A DNA stretch of 64,000 nucleotides from Unio delphinus (GCA_029339505.1 JAQISU010000210.1:12814501-12878500); one strand, 5' to 3'; counted from the stretch's first letter, positions 19,509 through 31,504 are shown. Numbers and translations: made by a program. The notes: a model not told the origin generated them from the letters alone.

Positions 19509-21275
19509 GGGATAGTCAGCGGCGATTTATAGAGGAAGAGCGGATCCAAACGGCTTACGTTCTTTCACCAAATCATAGACGCGTTACAAAATACAGTGTC
19601 AGTGCGGAGTCTTTCTTTCAATCCGAAGTTAGTGGTCTGTGACGTCAGATTCTCTATATAGATGCGCTAGCGTCTGTACGCCGTGAATCTATGCGACAGT
19701 TCTCAATCATGACGGAAACTAAGAATACATTGATTTGGGGTGCACCGACCGTGGATACGAGAAGCAATATAGCAGTCGCTACAAAAGTCAACACACGGAA
19801 GAGACTCATTTTAATCGGGATTGCGTAGATTTTCTCTCTTGTTCACAAGAATTTATTTTGGTACCTTGTACCTTCGCCTCCTTATTCATCTTTTCAACAC
19901 GGCGAGGATTTTTAACATATACAGAAAAAAGAAGTGGATAATTTTTTACAGCAACAGAAATAAGCAGAGCAAGCTTTTACCCTTGAACAGCAATATCAAG
20001 AAGAAGAAGAAGCAATAAGGAAACGACATAAAGAAGAAGAATCAGTAAAGCAAATCGGTTTAGGAGAGAGAGAGGAGAGTCGAAGTCAAACGGTAACGGT
20101 ACTTATATACATTTTGATTGAGTTAAAGACTCTGAAACAAATGTATTAGACTTCTTTAGTACGACCAAATCTCTCACTACGTCTGAGAAAATGAAACTTG
20201 TGATATCTACCAAGACATCGACAGGAACGAAAGCTGAGGTAGGCAATAACCCTGGCAAGGGTTAAGACAGTTCAAGATAATTTCGTACCATTCCTGAGCA
20301 TTTTTGTTATGAAGAAAACAACCACCTATCGGTCCTTTTCATGGCCACGCACTTCTTTCAAAAATATAGATAATTAATTTTGCAAAAATGAACTATATAT
20401 CAAAATCTTTTTTTTAACCCATGATATTTTTGTGTGAGTGTATATGTGTAAGTCTTTATTCTAAAATGTCGAAACCAAGAGAAAGTTTTATGTCTGGTGA
20501 ATTCTGTTACAAAGGTTATAATGTTCTCACAACAAAACATAACAGAACGTACTTTTTAAAAAATAGATTTCTACTGTCGTTTGTCTTGCTCACTCTTTCT
20601 TTATTTGAAATTCTTCACTGTCACAAGATTTTCATTTTCATTTTCCTCACTTTCCTCTTTTCTTTTCATTGTGAACATGTCGGGTTTATTCCTTTGGGGA
20701 GGGTACCAATTCATTTTCCTGTTCGGAAAATCTATCCACCTCCTCCTGCTTCTGTTGTTTCTTAGGACTGTTGGGAGAACAATGTCCTTTCTTGTTTCAA
20801 TGATAGCATGTATCTTGACTGGCCTCTCCTTGCCTCTCTTTTTATGTGCACGTTCTGGACATTATGTAGCCCACTGTCGTTTAGTCTTCCATATATCGGA
20901 AATATCTAGACTTTTATCTCGACAAGCGGAGAAGTAGTTTCTCGGCTTGTCTGAAGAAAATGTTCGTATGACACCACGCAAAGGTCTGATGATAGGTTCA
21001 ACTTGTGTAAGTTCTTCCATCGTTCTGGTCAATTTGAGATTATTTGAATACTGGCGGGTTATAAAATCACTCTTTATATATAAACATATATGTTTTGAAT
21101 ATATAGGGGTCAAGGTCTTTAAAATGTAGTAATTTTACATTTTGCAGACAGGATGATACTTTTGCATAATTTTGTAGAGAAAGAAGAAAAACAAAGAAAC
21201 AGAAACATGATTTATCTCTTAGCACCGTAGCTGATGTCTTAGCTCAAAGCCATGCCATGTGATTTTGAGGATGAC
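19509..21275. other. Intron 2 of copy A, left flank of element 2; no gene assigned
   Basis: No match to intron 2 of copy B. Should contain the left end of element 2, but I could not place a terminal repeat. The frames at 20421-20940 (+) and 20862-21113 (-) are not recognisable; an adenovirus-type protease would be expected somewhere in a complete Polinton, but none could be supported here. Confidence 0.4.
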
Positions 21276-23555
21276 ATGAGTAAGCGCGAATCGAGACCCA
21301 GACAATCAATGTCCAAGCAAAGTTCACCAGCTAACCCCAAAAACTACTATCATATTAGAGAGACGAAAAAGCGTTGCTTTCTATAATTTATAACTACAGG
21401 TTACACGTACGCGGTGAAGTTTAAAAGTTTCAAGTCCATCGTACCTTTTGAGAATGCAGAGTGGTTTATTACTGAAGTGTGGGATTGTTTATTGCCTACA
21501 ATGAAAAAGCAATGCCAAGCCAACAAAGAAGATCGTTTAAGACTTTCTGTTCATCACGATATTTTGAAGTCTCCGTTTGGATCGAGTTTAACAGCCCAGC
21601 GTAATTAATACCTTCCAAAGTCAATTACAAGATTAACAACGCGTGCAACAATCCAATGACAAGTTTCACATCCCCGATGGAAAAGCGACACTGTTCATCA
21701 TCCATGTTTAAATTCCCCAAGGTACAGGATGCAAAAGGTGATTATGGTCAACAGCCTTTGCAGTAACAAATTTCGTCCGAATTAACAACTCTCAGATGAT
21801 GTTTGACCTCTCAATCTTGTCTCAAGAAAGAGCAAGAAAGAGTGCATTGCCCTGTTTGACAGGGCAGTATTGTCAGTTCTACCTGTTACCAGCAAAATTT
21901 GAAGACACAAGATTCACTTCTGGACAAGGCATACATAACAATAATGACAAGGCGCACGTCAGGTCAGGAAAGAAACTTTGTCGCATTTATCGCCAAATCG
22001 TGGATATGAAACTCGATAGCTACATTCAAAATAACGACCACAACAAGAAGATGACCCAAAGAGAGACAACTTTATCTTTTTATAATTTTTAATGCATGCA
22101 CGAGACTGGTATTCACATTCCCAAATCCTCTGTGGCTCACCGAGCGTGCGATTAGTACATCCAAGAGATTATCTTTAATCATAGCACTCACCTTAGCAAG
22201 ATTCCTGGAGGACGAGACAAAATATTTCAGGGACAGGACACGTTGACCGATTGTGCCCAATGGATTTTAGACCCATACGACGAGACGTGTTGTCAAGAAG
22301 ACATCGATGTTACGGAGATATTCACCGCCATGCCACGGTATTGTCTCAAAATTTCTCGGGATACGATGGTCAACGCGTGCTCATTACTATACGGAAAAAA
22401 GTACCGAACGTCCTAAAGTGACTTTGAAGTGACTTTGAACGGAACCAAAATCATTTCTATGCAAATAAGACAGGTGCAGTTTAAAGATTCCATGAGTTAC
22501 CTGGCCAGACATTTGAGTCGCATGCCTAAAACGCTTGGAATGCCAGAAATGGCCAAAGGTTTATTTTCGCACTTTGTTAATACTGACGCCAATCAATACA
22601 CCATTCTACCAGATTTGCCTGGGGCTCACCACTTCGACCCCGACAACATGCGCGAAACAAACAACGTGAAGCTTTCTACGCTTGATATCGGACTCACGTC
22701 TCGAAATCCTTCAACTTTCAAAAAGAAATGTTAAATCTGACGTGGACATGTTACGACGATGCTGTGAACATTTTTGAGAATTGTTTATGGAACACGGAGA
22801 GAATTATCATTTGAGAGAAGCTTGTATAATTTCCAAAGCGTGTTATTTAGTGTACCGAAAACGATTCATGACTGAATACACCCTGGCTGTCATTAGTCCT
22901 CAAACGACGAACTTTTTCAAACGTCAATACTCGGTCAAAGTCCGACGCTGGCTCCATTATTTGTGCGACAACAAAGGCAAATGGATTAAGCACGCCCGAA
23001 ATTCAGGAGTCGAAAAGACTGTCATAACGTATTCAGTGGATTGATGGGATTTAGGAAACCAACAAATCGTGTACGATTTCAATGAATGCTTATTTCTCAA
23101 GTGTCCCCTTTGTTAACCTCAACGTGACACCAGAAATCATTTTTTCAACGGACCAAGAAATAGTTGAAAGATACCACATGTCAGCGACGCTTGAAGTTAG
23201 AACAGCAGGCATAACAAGTGGTGGAAATGTGGGAACATCGGTACTATCAACGTTTGAAAACCGATTCCGAGTTTAAACGCATCTGGAAAGTTACAAGTTG
23301 GTGGATCCGATGAAACCCCGGGATAGTTTGTACGGAGGACGAACGAATGCCATATGTTTGCTGTACGAAGCGGACATAGAGAAAGGGGAGGAAATCAAAT
23401 ACTTGGACGTTATGTTTGCTGTACCCTTACATAAGCAAATATTGTCACTTTCCCGGAGGGCACCCACAATTGAGGACGGAACACATTTACCTGGACAACA
23501 CTCGACACTACGAATAAAATGCAAAATCTTCACCTCGATATTGGGTGGCATATAA
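21276..23555 (+). pseudogene. Protein-primed-type family B DNA polymerase remnant (element 2)
   Basis: A string of frames with Polinton pPolB character: a likely start at 21276 followed by a basic N-terminus and VKFKSFKSIVPFENAEWFI; the exonuclease-side block at 22429-22734 with NGTKIISMQIRQVQFKDSMS and RMPKTLGMPEMAKGLFSHF; the block at 22781-23044 with EACIISKACYLVYRKRFMTE and RRWLHYLCDNKGKWIKHA; and 23298-23555 with PRDSLYGGRTNAICLLYEAD and a degraded motif A region (YLDVMFAVPLHK). At least six frame changes or stops separate the pieces. After motif A I find no motif B or C, so the catalytic palm end seems lost. Confidence 0.8.
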
Positions 23556-23982
23556 AATGTGACACGGTCCTAGACCGATAGAATTTTTTTTAACTACGAG
23601 GACCAAGCGAGAAAGAATAATTCTTTTAAATAGATATCATTTACGTTCGGGATTCACACGTGGAGTACGTTACTATACCTTGTGATTGCAGTGATGCCAT
23701 ACACCTGACCTAAGCGATGCAGCAGGACATCGTGTGAAATTTGCTATAACTACTACCACTATACATACATTGGAAATTGATGCTGTGCGTGTCAAACTTG
23801 ATAGATACGAACGCGATGCCAAACGTTATTGTGGACTCTGTAATGGATGTCCATCTCATTGTGAGACCATGCGGCTACCCTCATCCCAACGTATGTAATG
23901 CAACTTTAAGTAAACTCCTGCGCACTTCACCGCTTCGAAATATTTCTTCCCAGTGCGTTGGCCAGAATAATCTTTCTTTCAA
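23556..23982. other. Unassigned part of element 2
   Basis: Lies where the rest of the polymerase palm would be expected. Short frames only; no motif recognised. Confidence 0.4.
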
Positions 23983-24204
23983 AGTCGATTCCAAAACTTC
24001 AAAGAAAATCGGTCAAAATATCTGTAAAGATTCACCTCTGAAGAATTAGGGTTAGTCGTATTGTTGTACATGGACGAAGGTGATAAAGTCAAGTGCTTCC
24101 GTTGCAGTGTGTCACTTTACCATTGTGAACATAAAGATTCCGTTTACCTGAAACATGCTCGATTTTCTCCGAATTGTTACCAACTACCTATAGTGAGACC
24201 CTAG
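23983..24204 (+). pseudogene. BIR (inhibitor-of-apoptosis) domain remnant
   Basis: One frame of 73 codons with a single internal TAA in its first third. It shows the BIR fold signature: an N-terminal helix with RFQNFKENRSKYL, a Gly-Asp turn and first zinc Cys pair in DEGDKVKCFRC, then the His and last Cys in KHARFSPNCYQLP, with spacing C-x2-C-x16-H-x6-C. BIR domains bind caspases or IAP partners. No RING domain is seen nearby. It sits between the polymerase and ATPase remnants of element 2 on the same strand, so it was probably cargo of that element; a host IAP fragment inserted later is the alternative. One stop and no start, so not functional as read. Confidence 0.65.
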
Positions 24205-25355
24205 TTATTGAAAGGACATACGATGTCGATTAAGAAACAAGCTTGACTAGGAGTCAAACCTTGGACAACACCTAGACAGGTAGTTAAACCCCTTGTAAAA
24301 AATAGTCAAGGATTAAAAAACGAATTGCAACATACGATCTACAAAGAATTTCGGCAGAGACTTGTCATATCAAATTCTCAATTAGTGTCTGTATACATTT
24401 TGTATCGAGACATTCACAAGAGGAAGTGACAAATGTCAACCAACGCCTTAGCTTCCTCATGATTAGGCGCGCTTTCTTCCACATAATCCGCTTTAAAATT
24501 TTTTCATCAGAAGATGTTATTAACATTCTTGTCCGTTACCCTGAATGTCAGTGGTTAGAAATTACACACTATGTCCATCACTTTCGCTCAAGTAGAAGAT
24601 TATTAAAAAAAATAGATTCATTCAGAAGTAACTCTCAACGTGGGTATAACCACTATCTGACATGATCATGGATACATTACAAGAGAACATTCGTAGTTTG
24701 AGTGTGGAGTTGGGAGAACGCATTTACCGGGAATTGGTCAAAATACAGAATATTTTACGTATGGACGTGACTGGAAAAGGTCGGGTTCTGAGGCTTGGAC
24801 TAAAGAACTAGCCCACTATGCTCAATCCTTGTGATCCTAAAATCCAATGTCCTGTCACAAAATTCACATTTAAACCTGTGTTTGTGACAGTGCTGAAAGT
24901 AGAATATGTTACCAAGGACAATTACACTTTCACGAGAGGACTGTCATGACTATTCCCTAAAGACAATTCTTGAAGGAAAACTGTGTGATTTTACCCAATA
25001 TAGAGACAGCAAGGACATTACATTACCTCTAAGACACCTTGGTTACCAAAACCTTGTTGTACGGAGACTTGTTTATATTCTAATTTGATCGTTGTAATGT
25101 TTATTTTATTTCTGTACGTGTCCATTAGGCTTTTAAGGCTTTATGTATTTAGTATTGTTCCAATATAAACATGAGTTGAAATAAACGTGCCATGAATTTT
25201 GTTTAGAAAATCTTGTTTTTGTGTCTGTTTTGTGCCAAAAGTGACATACCCTACACCACTAAGGCTACCTCTGCAAGTTCTACTCCTTCTTCCTCCACTT
25301 TCATAGTCAGCTTTGAACACTTCCATCGTCCTAGTTGGGAGGCATTGTATCTTCG
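24205..25355 (+). other. Element 2 interval with unidentified frames
   Basis: Contains an open frame at 24426-24665 (LSFLMIRRAFFHIIRFKIF) and another at 24663-24810 (LQENIRSLSVELGERIYREL) that look protein-like and could be a coiled-coil gene. I do not recognise either. Confidence 0.3.
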
Positions 25356-25935
25356 CCATCAATATTACAGTTCAGAAACAAAAGAATTTGTAAAATGTTT
25401 GATTGAACATAACAGCATTTGTTCGTTCGTCCACCAGAACGCATCGTGTGGTGTTACAAAGAGGGACGTACATCGTCTTGCGAGAAAGTCAAGGTGATTC
25501 CATTATGTTTGTGGAACGCATTCCTAGCGAAGACGACAGGATCGTGTCTGACCCAGCAAACCCATTTGGTCATTTTCGACAACATATTAGGAGAAGACGA
25601 AGAAGAAAATAAACTGTCGTTTACGCGAAAAAGGTATCATCGTAATGCCAGTGTCGTTTTCATCATACACAATTTGTTTCAATAACGTAAATCGAATCAC
25701 ACCATTAGTCACAATGCTCAATACGTGGTCTTGTTTAAAAGCCTTAGAGATAAATCACACAAGTGCAATTTTTAGCACAATTGTCATACACACCTTTGTT
25801 GACCATATTAATCGTGGATTTAAACCCCACATCCTCCGATTACTTGTGATTTCGTACCCATATTTTTCACGACTGTTGCCAAGACGGAGTACCTGTCATG
25901 TACACGTCCACATCGTCATAATAAAAACAAAATAA
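25356..25935 (+). pseudogene. FtsK/HerA-type packaging ATPase remnant (element 2)
   Basis: The P-loop region is degraded (SSETKEFVKCLIEHNS, near 25370). Then in 25419-25685 come PERIVWCYKEG, the Walker B-like THLVIFDNILGE and the conserved FTRKRYHRNASVVFIIHNLF, an order specific to Polinton/adintovirus packaging ATPases. Downstream, in another frame, the stretch about NAQYVVLFKS continues the fold. At least two frameshifts; the Walker A Gly-Lys is not preserved. This ATPase is distinct from the one at 7663-8333. Confidence 0.7.
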
Positions 25936-26469
25936 AATCTATCAAAACCACAGACATTTTGACTATCTCATATACCTTTAATATGCCGTCCCTTCAGTTG
26001 GGATTACAATGCTCCCAAAGGCCACCCCAAGAAAAATCCACACCTTAAAGAGTCAAAAGAACCCAAATGAAAATGAGTATTGGTGCCAATACCATATCAC
26101 AGAAAAAGCCCAGAAACAAAAACGTCCGCAGAAGAGGATTGCCACACATAACAAGGGACTTAAGACAGGACTGAACCTTACATTCGTAAACCACGACCTA
26201 CAGGGACGTAACCGCTTCTCCTGTAACGTCAGATTCATCCACAGCTCCGTTTCTGATCATGCCAGCCAAACCCAATTTGGTACCAGTTCTTCCGCATTTT
26301 ATGAAACATTGGAGACCAGCTCACAAAGTACCTACCCCCAAAGTCAAATTCCAAGAACTGTGTGGTTGTAATCCGTTGTGAACCTCTCTACGACGTGTGT
26401 TACCTCTCCGCAAGTTGATACGACGCAAAGACATGCAGTGGCGGCGCATTCCAATATAAAACACAACCT
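25936..26469 (+). other. Element 2 interval, unassigned
   Basis: A 120-codon frame at 26009-26371 is Lys/Gln/Thr-rich and not recognisable. May hold remnants of small virion genes. Confidence 0.3.
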
Positions 26470-27160
26470 GTGCTAAACGATGTGGAAACGGATTTCTGTG
26501 CTTCTGAGCGCCCAAAGATGCCCCTTCAAATAATAGCACACCAATACCATCGTCGTTCTTCTGTCCCAAAACCAAAAGCAAAAAGACTGTCTCGTCATCC
26601 GAGAAAACACTTAGCCAAGCATCGACGTCGCCTGGAGAAAAGACGTAGTCATTTAAAGAAAAAGAGGAGTCACCAAAGAGGTTATTTCGTTGATGATTTA
26701 GGAAAACATATCGACATCTTTTTGACGAGGCGATGGTTCCAAAATATTATAAAAGGGCGTGTGTGCCAAATCATCGACGTTAGTGTATTTGTGGAACGAT
26801 CAAACAAAGATGTCACCCCGCAGAAAGAAAGATCTATCTCTGCATTTAGCCAAACATGTGGACATTCCGTCATGTCCAAAACGTCTCCACCCATGCGAAC
26901 ACAAATAATTCTAACTGCCTCCGAAAATGTCAGCGATACCGTGTGCGATTGTTGTTTGAATGTCTTGAAAGGCACGATACTTTTGTCTCCATAACAGACA
27001 AAATGCTTAGCCAAACATCGACACATTCTTCGTTAAATGGTAAAAAATGAATACTCATGCTCCAAAAGAAAATAAATGTTACAACGCGGTTGATTATTTA
27101 AATTTTTGTTTCCTCCTTTGTTGGCAGTAATAGTGAGTAATGCTTTTTTGGCAGTAATAG
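26470..27160 (+). pseudogene. Small basic/hydrophobic-tail protein genes, apparently duplicated (element 2)
   Basis: The 26470-26994 frame has a very basic segment (RKHLAKHRRRLEKRRSHLKK) followed by a QRGYFVDDL turn. A second, similar arrangement follows: VSDTVCDCCLNVLKGTILLS near 26930-26990, CLAKHRHILR near 27003, then a hydrophobic segment FLFPPLLAVIVSNAFLAVI near 27100-27160. This pattern, a Cys/Leu helix, basic helix and hydrophobic tail, is that of a small conserved gene that Polintons and adintoviruses often carry. Two partial copies side by side suggest an internal duplication. Function unknown; frames broken. Confidence 0.45.
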
Positions 27161-27316
27161 CTTGTTGCCAGGAATTGCACAAGAGATATGTTGAAATATG
27201 TAGGATCATTCTAGAAGATAACAAGGACCTTTGGAGCACAACAATCTCAGACGTGACCTATGGAAGGGAATGGAATGATAAAAACTTACTTTTGTACTCT
27301 ACAAACGACTGAAGAA

Positions 27317-27950
27317 ATGTCATTTTCTTCTACTACACATGTACCACCCAATCCGTATTTGACCAATATGTCCCAATTACAACGCGAATTGAAATCGTTG
27401 ATGGATCGTAAAGATTTGTCCGCAAAAGGAAAAATCGCAAAAGTACGGTCAACTCTTTGCAACGACTGTATCTCGTTCATAAGAACGAACAGCTCTACCC
27501 ACTCTGACAGATTTTATGGCTCTGATGAAAAAACTGTCACCATCAATATCAATAGTGGTCAAGACAGAGTAACCCCACAATCACATGAGAAACTCGAGAG
27601 ATATGTCTTCTGTCTAATACCCTCCGCAGCTTCCATTCCTAGTAAGAGTGCTGATCCATGTTGCCACCTTCTCCCAAGCGAAAAGAACTGAAACTTTGGG
27701 TGCAAATAATGATGTGCACTCCTTCGTGGACAGAAGTGAAAAAGAAAGAATAGAAACCAGAAGTGAGAAAACAAAAGAAAATCAAAGCTATAAAATTACA
27801 TCCACCACCACCACTATCCTCAACGTTTACTCCTGTGACACATTGGACATGTACAATCTTTTCCAAACAACCACTATTTCTCATGACCGAAAGAAGCATC
27901 AACGTAGAGTTGATGTATTATTAACAAGCAATGGAGAAGGTGCTAACTAG
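27317..27950 (+). pseudogene. Coiled-coil-type gene upstream of the integrase (element 2)
   Basis: Starts MSFSSTTHVPPNPYLTNMSQ, then LQRELKSLMDRKDLSAKGKI, a charged helical stretch. Similar Leu/Lys/Asp-rich genes precede structural genes in Polintons. The frame breaks near 27460; remaining frames to 27950 contain no assignable motif. Low certainty about its limits. Confidence 0.4.
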
Positions 27951-28840
27951 CATTTACAACAATCCAACCCACTCTGCTGGTCAGGAGTTCACAAATTTTA
28001 TCGTGCTGCTAAAACTCGACTGAAAAGTCTCCGTTTGCCTGGAATGCATCAGTGGTTACAAGAACAAACATTTACACAAACCCAATTTACGAACATTTAA
28101 CAGAAGTCGCACTCAAGTGGAAGTCATCGATCATCAATAGCAAGCCATTTTATTCGATGTCTATCATTTAACCATCAACAATCGTGGCTAAAAATATTTG
28201 TTGTGCATCATCGACGTTTTTTTCTAAATTTGCCTGGGTCGTGCCTTTGACTTCCAAATCGAGCAGAGAGTTAGTATGAGCCCTCCAACTGGTGTTAAAA
28301 CAACGTCGTCGTCACCCTCTTCAATGGCAAACCGACAAAGGCACCGAATGTCTGAACTAAGCTTTCCAACAAGAATTTAAGAAACGTGACATTCATTTTT
28401 TTACCACCAAAAATACTGAAACCAAAGCCAGCATAGTGGAACGTTTTCAAAGCGTCTTGAAAGAACGCATGTGGAAATATGTTATGCAGCAACACACTCC
28501 GTAGTACATCAACGTCTTGCCACACTTAATCTAAGCGTATAACCAGTCTTACCATCGAACATCAGACGTGCCCCCCCCCCCCCCCCCACCAAGGATGTGA
28601 CACCGGACAAAGAAGTGACTGCTTTTGAGCGTCTGTTTGGTATGTTCCTGACGATGGCTATTTCCAAGATCGATGGAGTGTTGGTAACTGGAGATTGGGT
28701 TCGAATAGGCAAAACCAAACGCACTCTTGACAAAGGTTATACACAGGCGAATCCTTCACCCAGTTGTTCTCTGCAAGATTCACAAAAGCAACCCTTGTTG
28801 GTGTGGTGTGGAGAACGTGTACCTACTAATATATGAATAG
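27930..28840 (+). pseudogene. DDE integrase remnant (element 2)
   Basis: Pieces in different frames in the correct order: a linker with RTFNRSRTQVEVIDHQ (near 28090), the first catalytic Asp region (LFDVYHLTINNRG, near 28150), then YLLCIIDVFF; later the Glu region KASIVERFQSVLKERMWKYV (near 28420-28490), and a C-terminal domain with GDWVRIGKTKRTLDKGYT (near 28692). The Glu helix and the C-terminal basic patch identify a Polinton/retroviral-type integrase. A run of about 19 C at 28570-28588 interrupts it. Several stops; inactive. Sequence is clearly different from the integrase at 6181-7129. Confidence 0.7.
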
Positions 28841-29157
28841 CCTTTATCTGTCAACTCTATGTTGTGTATTGTGTCATCTGTGCAGGCATTGCCAATTTAA
28901 GTTTGCAAGTAGGAGACAAACAATTTTGGCCCATTCTAGTCAGTAGTTGTATATGTTGCCTTCTTTCCAAACCATTCTTAAAATACTGTTACAACGAAAA
29001 CAGCAGCAACGTGAGACTTGTGTCCAACGGCAGTCATTCTCCCAACAGTCACACCTCGAATCACAATCCTCTTTTAAACAACCCTCTGACCTCGTGTTAC
29101 CACTCGGACAGAATAACTTTGGCATTGTGAACAAATCAATCAATTTTACTTAAAGTT

Positions 29158-30000
29158 ACCATGGAGGTCTTTCCTACAAACACTTTGTGTTGTTACACAG
29201 CTAAATAACATCATGTCATTCATTTGGATCAAGAAGCCCATTGAAAAGTGGCTTTGGTGGAAATGATAAATCCTATACAAATCAAAACTTCGTTGAAAAT
29301 GAAAACATTTTTACAGTAGTAGTTCATGACGACCAATTGTCACAAAACTGAGACTAACGCATCAAAGACAGTGCCTCTATGAAAACAAAGAACCTCAAAA
29401 CTAAACGTCCACCTACTTGTTTACCATTCCTGTAGGTCATTTCTTTAGTGGTCAACATTTTGTGACTACGCTTGCTTCCAGATTAAATACTGTGTTTGGT
29501 AAATCATGGACAAAGCCAAAGAGCGCTACCTTTGAGTAACATAAATTGGCTCGTTGTCTAATGATCATATTTTCAGAAGATAAAATGTTGAGCATTACCT
29601 TTTGTACTGAATACTTTGATATTTTTGGTGGATACATCAGGTTGGTCAAGAGAAACGAAATACCTGCAATCACCAGTAATTTGGATTTTGGAGAATATTT
29701 TTGATTCCCTGTATAAACAAACCAGTGACTCTATTTCAGTGTTGTGTACAAGATGTAGAGGATTGCAACGGGGTGGGACACACCTCCGTACCGTTACTGC
29801 GTGTCAAAGTGACGTTTGCAACGAGCGCTGACGATAAAGGTTTAAACCTATCATGTTCTCTGCGAATATGTACATTCTCATTATTTGCCCGCCGGATTTT
29901 GACAGTGTCAACATTTCTATAACATAAAATCTGGGACAAAATATTCCATTTACCAAAGACAAAGTCAGTGAAACTCCATTTTCAAGCACGATTCTCTAAC
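29158..30000 (+). pseudogene. Minor capsid (penton-like) protein remnant (element 2)
   Basis: Begins near 29161 with MEVFPTNTLCCYTAK, then after a stop KVALVEMINP, the N-terminal pattern of Polinton minor capsid proteins. Further on FQCCVQDVEDCNGVGHTSVP (near 29728) and, nearby, LLRVKVTF fit the family's C-terminal part. Nonsense codons and frame changes between the pieces. In particles such proteins form the single-jelly-roll pentons. Identification rests on order and these short blocks. Confidence 0.5.
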
Positions 30001-30034
30001 GACCGGAAAGTTATGTATCCTGTGTAACGAGGAG

Positions 30035-30433
30035 TCGCTCGATAACGAGGACATAGTTTAGGAGATATGTTAAAGTCGGCTCTTAATGCAGTTGTCCCCG
30101 TTTCGAAACCGATGGGGGCACGTGGATTGCACCCCATGAAAGACGCCGCATTGAAGCACGGCAAAAGTTTCTTCAAAATGTCAAAATTGACAAACATTTC
30201 CCAAAAGAAGTTTTCTTGAGAAAAGGCAAACATGTCTTGCTTCAAACGGTTAAAGAGATTTTGGGTCGACAAGAAACTCCTATATATGCCCTGAACGATA
30301 CCGAGTCTAACATTCCAGCTTCCCTGGGATACAGCAAAGACGAGGAAGAAATAGACGACGAATACACCCCTCCTGAGGTCTTCATAACTACCAAGCTACA
30401 AAGACTAGTAAAAAAAGAACCTTTCAAGACTTA
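30035..30433 (+). pseudogene. Protein VI-like minor capsid remnant (element 2)
   Basis: Near 30035-30120 one frame reads GHSLGDMLKSALNAVVPVSK, an amphipathic helix after a Gly motif, the mark of protein VI/pX-like membrane-active proteins. A later frame (30216-30434) is Lys-rich then acidic (YSKDEEEIDDEYTPPEVFI). Broken by frame changes. Sits between minor and major capsid, where this gene is expected. Confidence 0.4.
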
Positions 30434-30649
30434 GATGTTGTTGATTATTAAAAAAATCATAGAGCCAGAATAAATCGATGCACAAATAATTTTGTGCCTA
30501 TTCGAAGTCGGAAGTGGATCTGCTTCCCATGCCATATATTATGACCATGCAAACATAACGATTGGTCGAATTTCGTCTTGTCCCCTATTTGATGTTTTAA
30601 CCCAAAGATTAAATCGATCTGAATATTAGTTACATGTATTTGAAAGTAT

Positions 30650-31440
30650 AAGTGATAAATACTGACAACACCATTATGGGAGCCGACGCTAGAGTAGCTC
30701 CCGTCAATAATTGCATGCATTCCTTGTTTATCGAAGTGGATTTGTACTTGAACAACAAACTGCTCAGCAGTAGCTTGGATACTTACCCTACGTATCTAGA
30801 AAATCTCTTGACGTACGGAAAAGGAAACAAAGAACACTCATCTGGATGCTTGCGTGGTATGGAAACCTGACACAGCAGGCGAGGATAATTTCAACGACAC
30901 AGCAGATGACGACCGTCGAAAGACAATTCTGCAATGACGTAGTTTTGAACTGTTTGATCGTTTGAATTTGGACATGGGGTTTCAGGAGAAGTATTTCCTG
31001 AACTTTGTGGATGTTCGCTTGAGACTGAATCGAAGTTTTCCATTTGATGGCTCATGTCAGCGAATACAAAACCAATATCCAAGAAGCCTGGTTATATGTG
31101 CGTCGTGTGGAAGTGTTATCTAAATTGGGAAATGATATCAGTCACTCTTTGAGCAGAACGACATCCATGTCTCAGATACGAAAGGTGCAAGTAAAAACGT
31201 ACACCATAATCCCACTGGACTCCGATTCAAGATCGAAGATCATCTGTTTCAAAGACAGTTATCCAACCTTTATTCTTTGGTATCGTTAGCAATGCACCCC
31301 TCAAAGGTGCCCACAATGAAAATCATTTCCCATTTATGCACTACAGAGTATCCAAAAATCGAAGTCAGTTGCGATGGCAAAACGTTTTGTACCCGATATG
31401 GTACGAAGGCACATGACAGGAACCAACACCAGTTATCTAG
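30650..31440 (+). pseudogene. Double-jelly-roll major capsid protein remnant (element 2), 3' truncated
   Basis: The 30652-30870 frame contains APVNNCMHSLFIEVDLYLNN, then LDTYPTYLENLLTYGKGNKE, the first jelly-roll signature of Polinton major capsid proteins (the type often annotated as F54H12.2-like in animal genomes). Around 30960-31020 LNLDMGFQEKYFLNFVDVRL, and at 31070-31289 EAWLYVRRVEVLSK then VQVKTYTIIPLDSDSRSKI, follow in order; near 31320-31400 lies HYRVSKNRSQLRWQ. The C-terminal third is absent and host intron resumes at about 31440-31465. Multiple frame changes. It is a different family from the capsid at 62412-63830. Confidence 0.7.
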
Positions 31441-31504
31441 GTAGTTGAAGCCGTTTAAATAATTGTAAAATTAATCCCTATAAGTATATCTTTTCTTTTC
31501 ACAG

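Larger units (their letters stand above)
21276..31440 (+). mobile_element. Decayed Polinton/Maverick (element 2) inside intron 2 of copy A
   Basis: Remnants all on the + strand, in order: protein-primed-type PolB (N-terminal and middle parts), BIR domain, packaging ATPase, small basic proteins, a coiled-coil gene, integrase, minor capsid, protein-VI-like and major capsid. Every gene has several frameshifts and stops, including outside homopolymers, so this is an old copy. The 3' end is cut inside the capsid gene at about 31440; from about 31465 the sequence again matches copy B intron 2 up to the acceptor. Polymerase, integrase and capsid families differ from those of element 1. Confidence 0.8.

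Noticed and set aside
19191..19642. Several overlapping frames of about 80-130 codons on both strands (Tyr-Val-Cys-Met and His-Thr-Tyr-Ile repeats)
   Set aside because: They are translations of the (CATA)n microsatellite.
20421..20937. Hydrophobic frames that look like multi-pass membrane proteins
   Set aside because: They overlap in two frames over a pyrimidine-rich stretch, which gives Phe/Leu/Ser by composition alone.
20862..21113. Possible adenovirus-type protease fragment on the - strand left of element 2
   Set aside because: A short FSSDKP stretch is suggestive, but no catalytic His, Asp/Glu or Cys context could be found in any frame, and all other element 2 genes are on the + strand.
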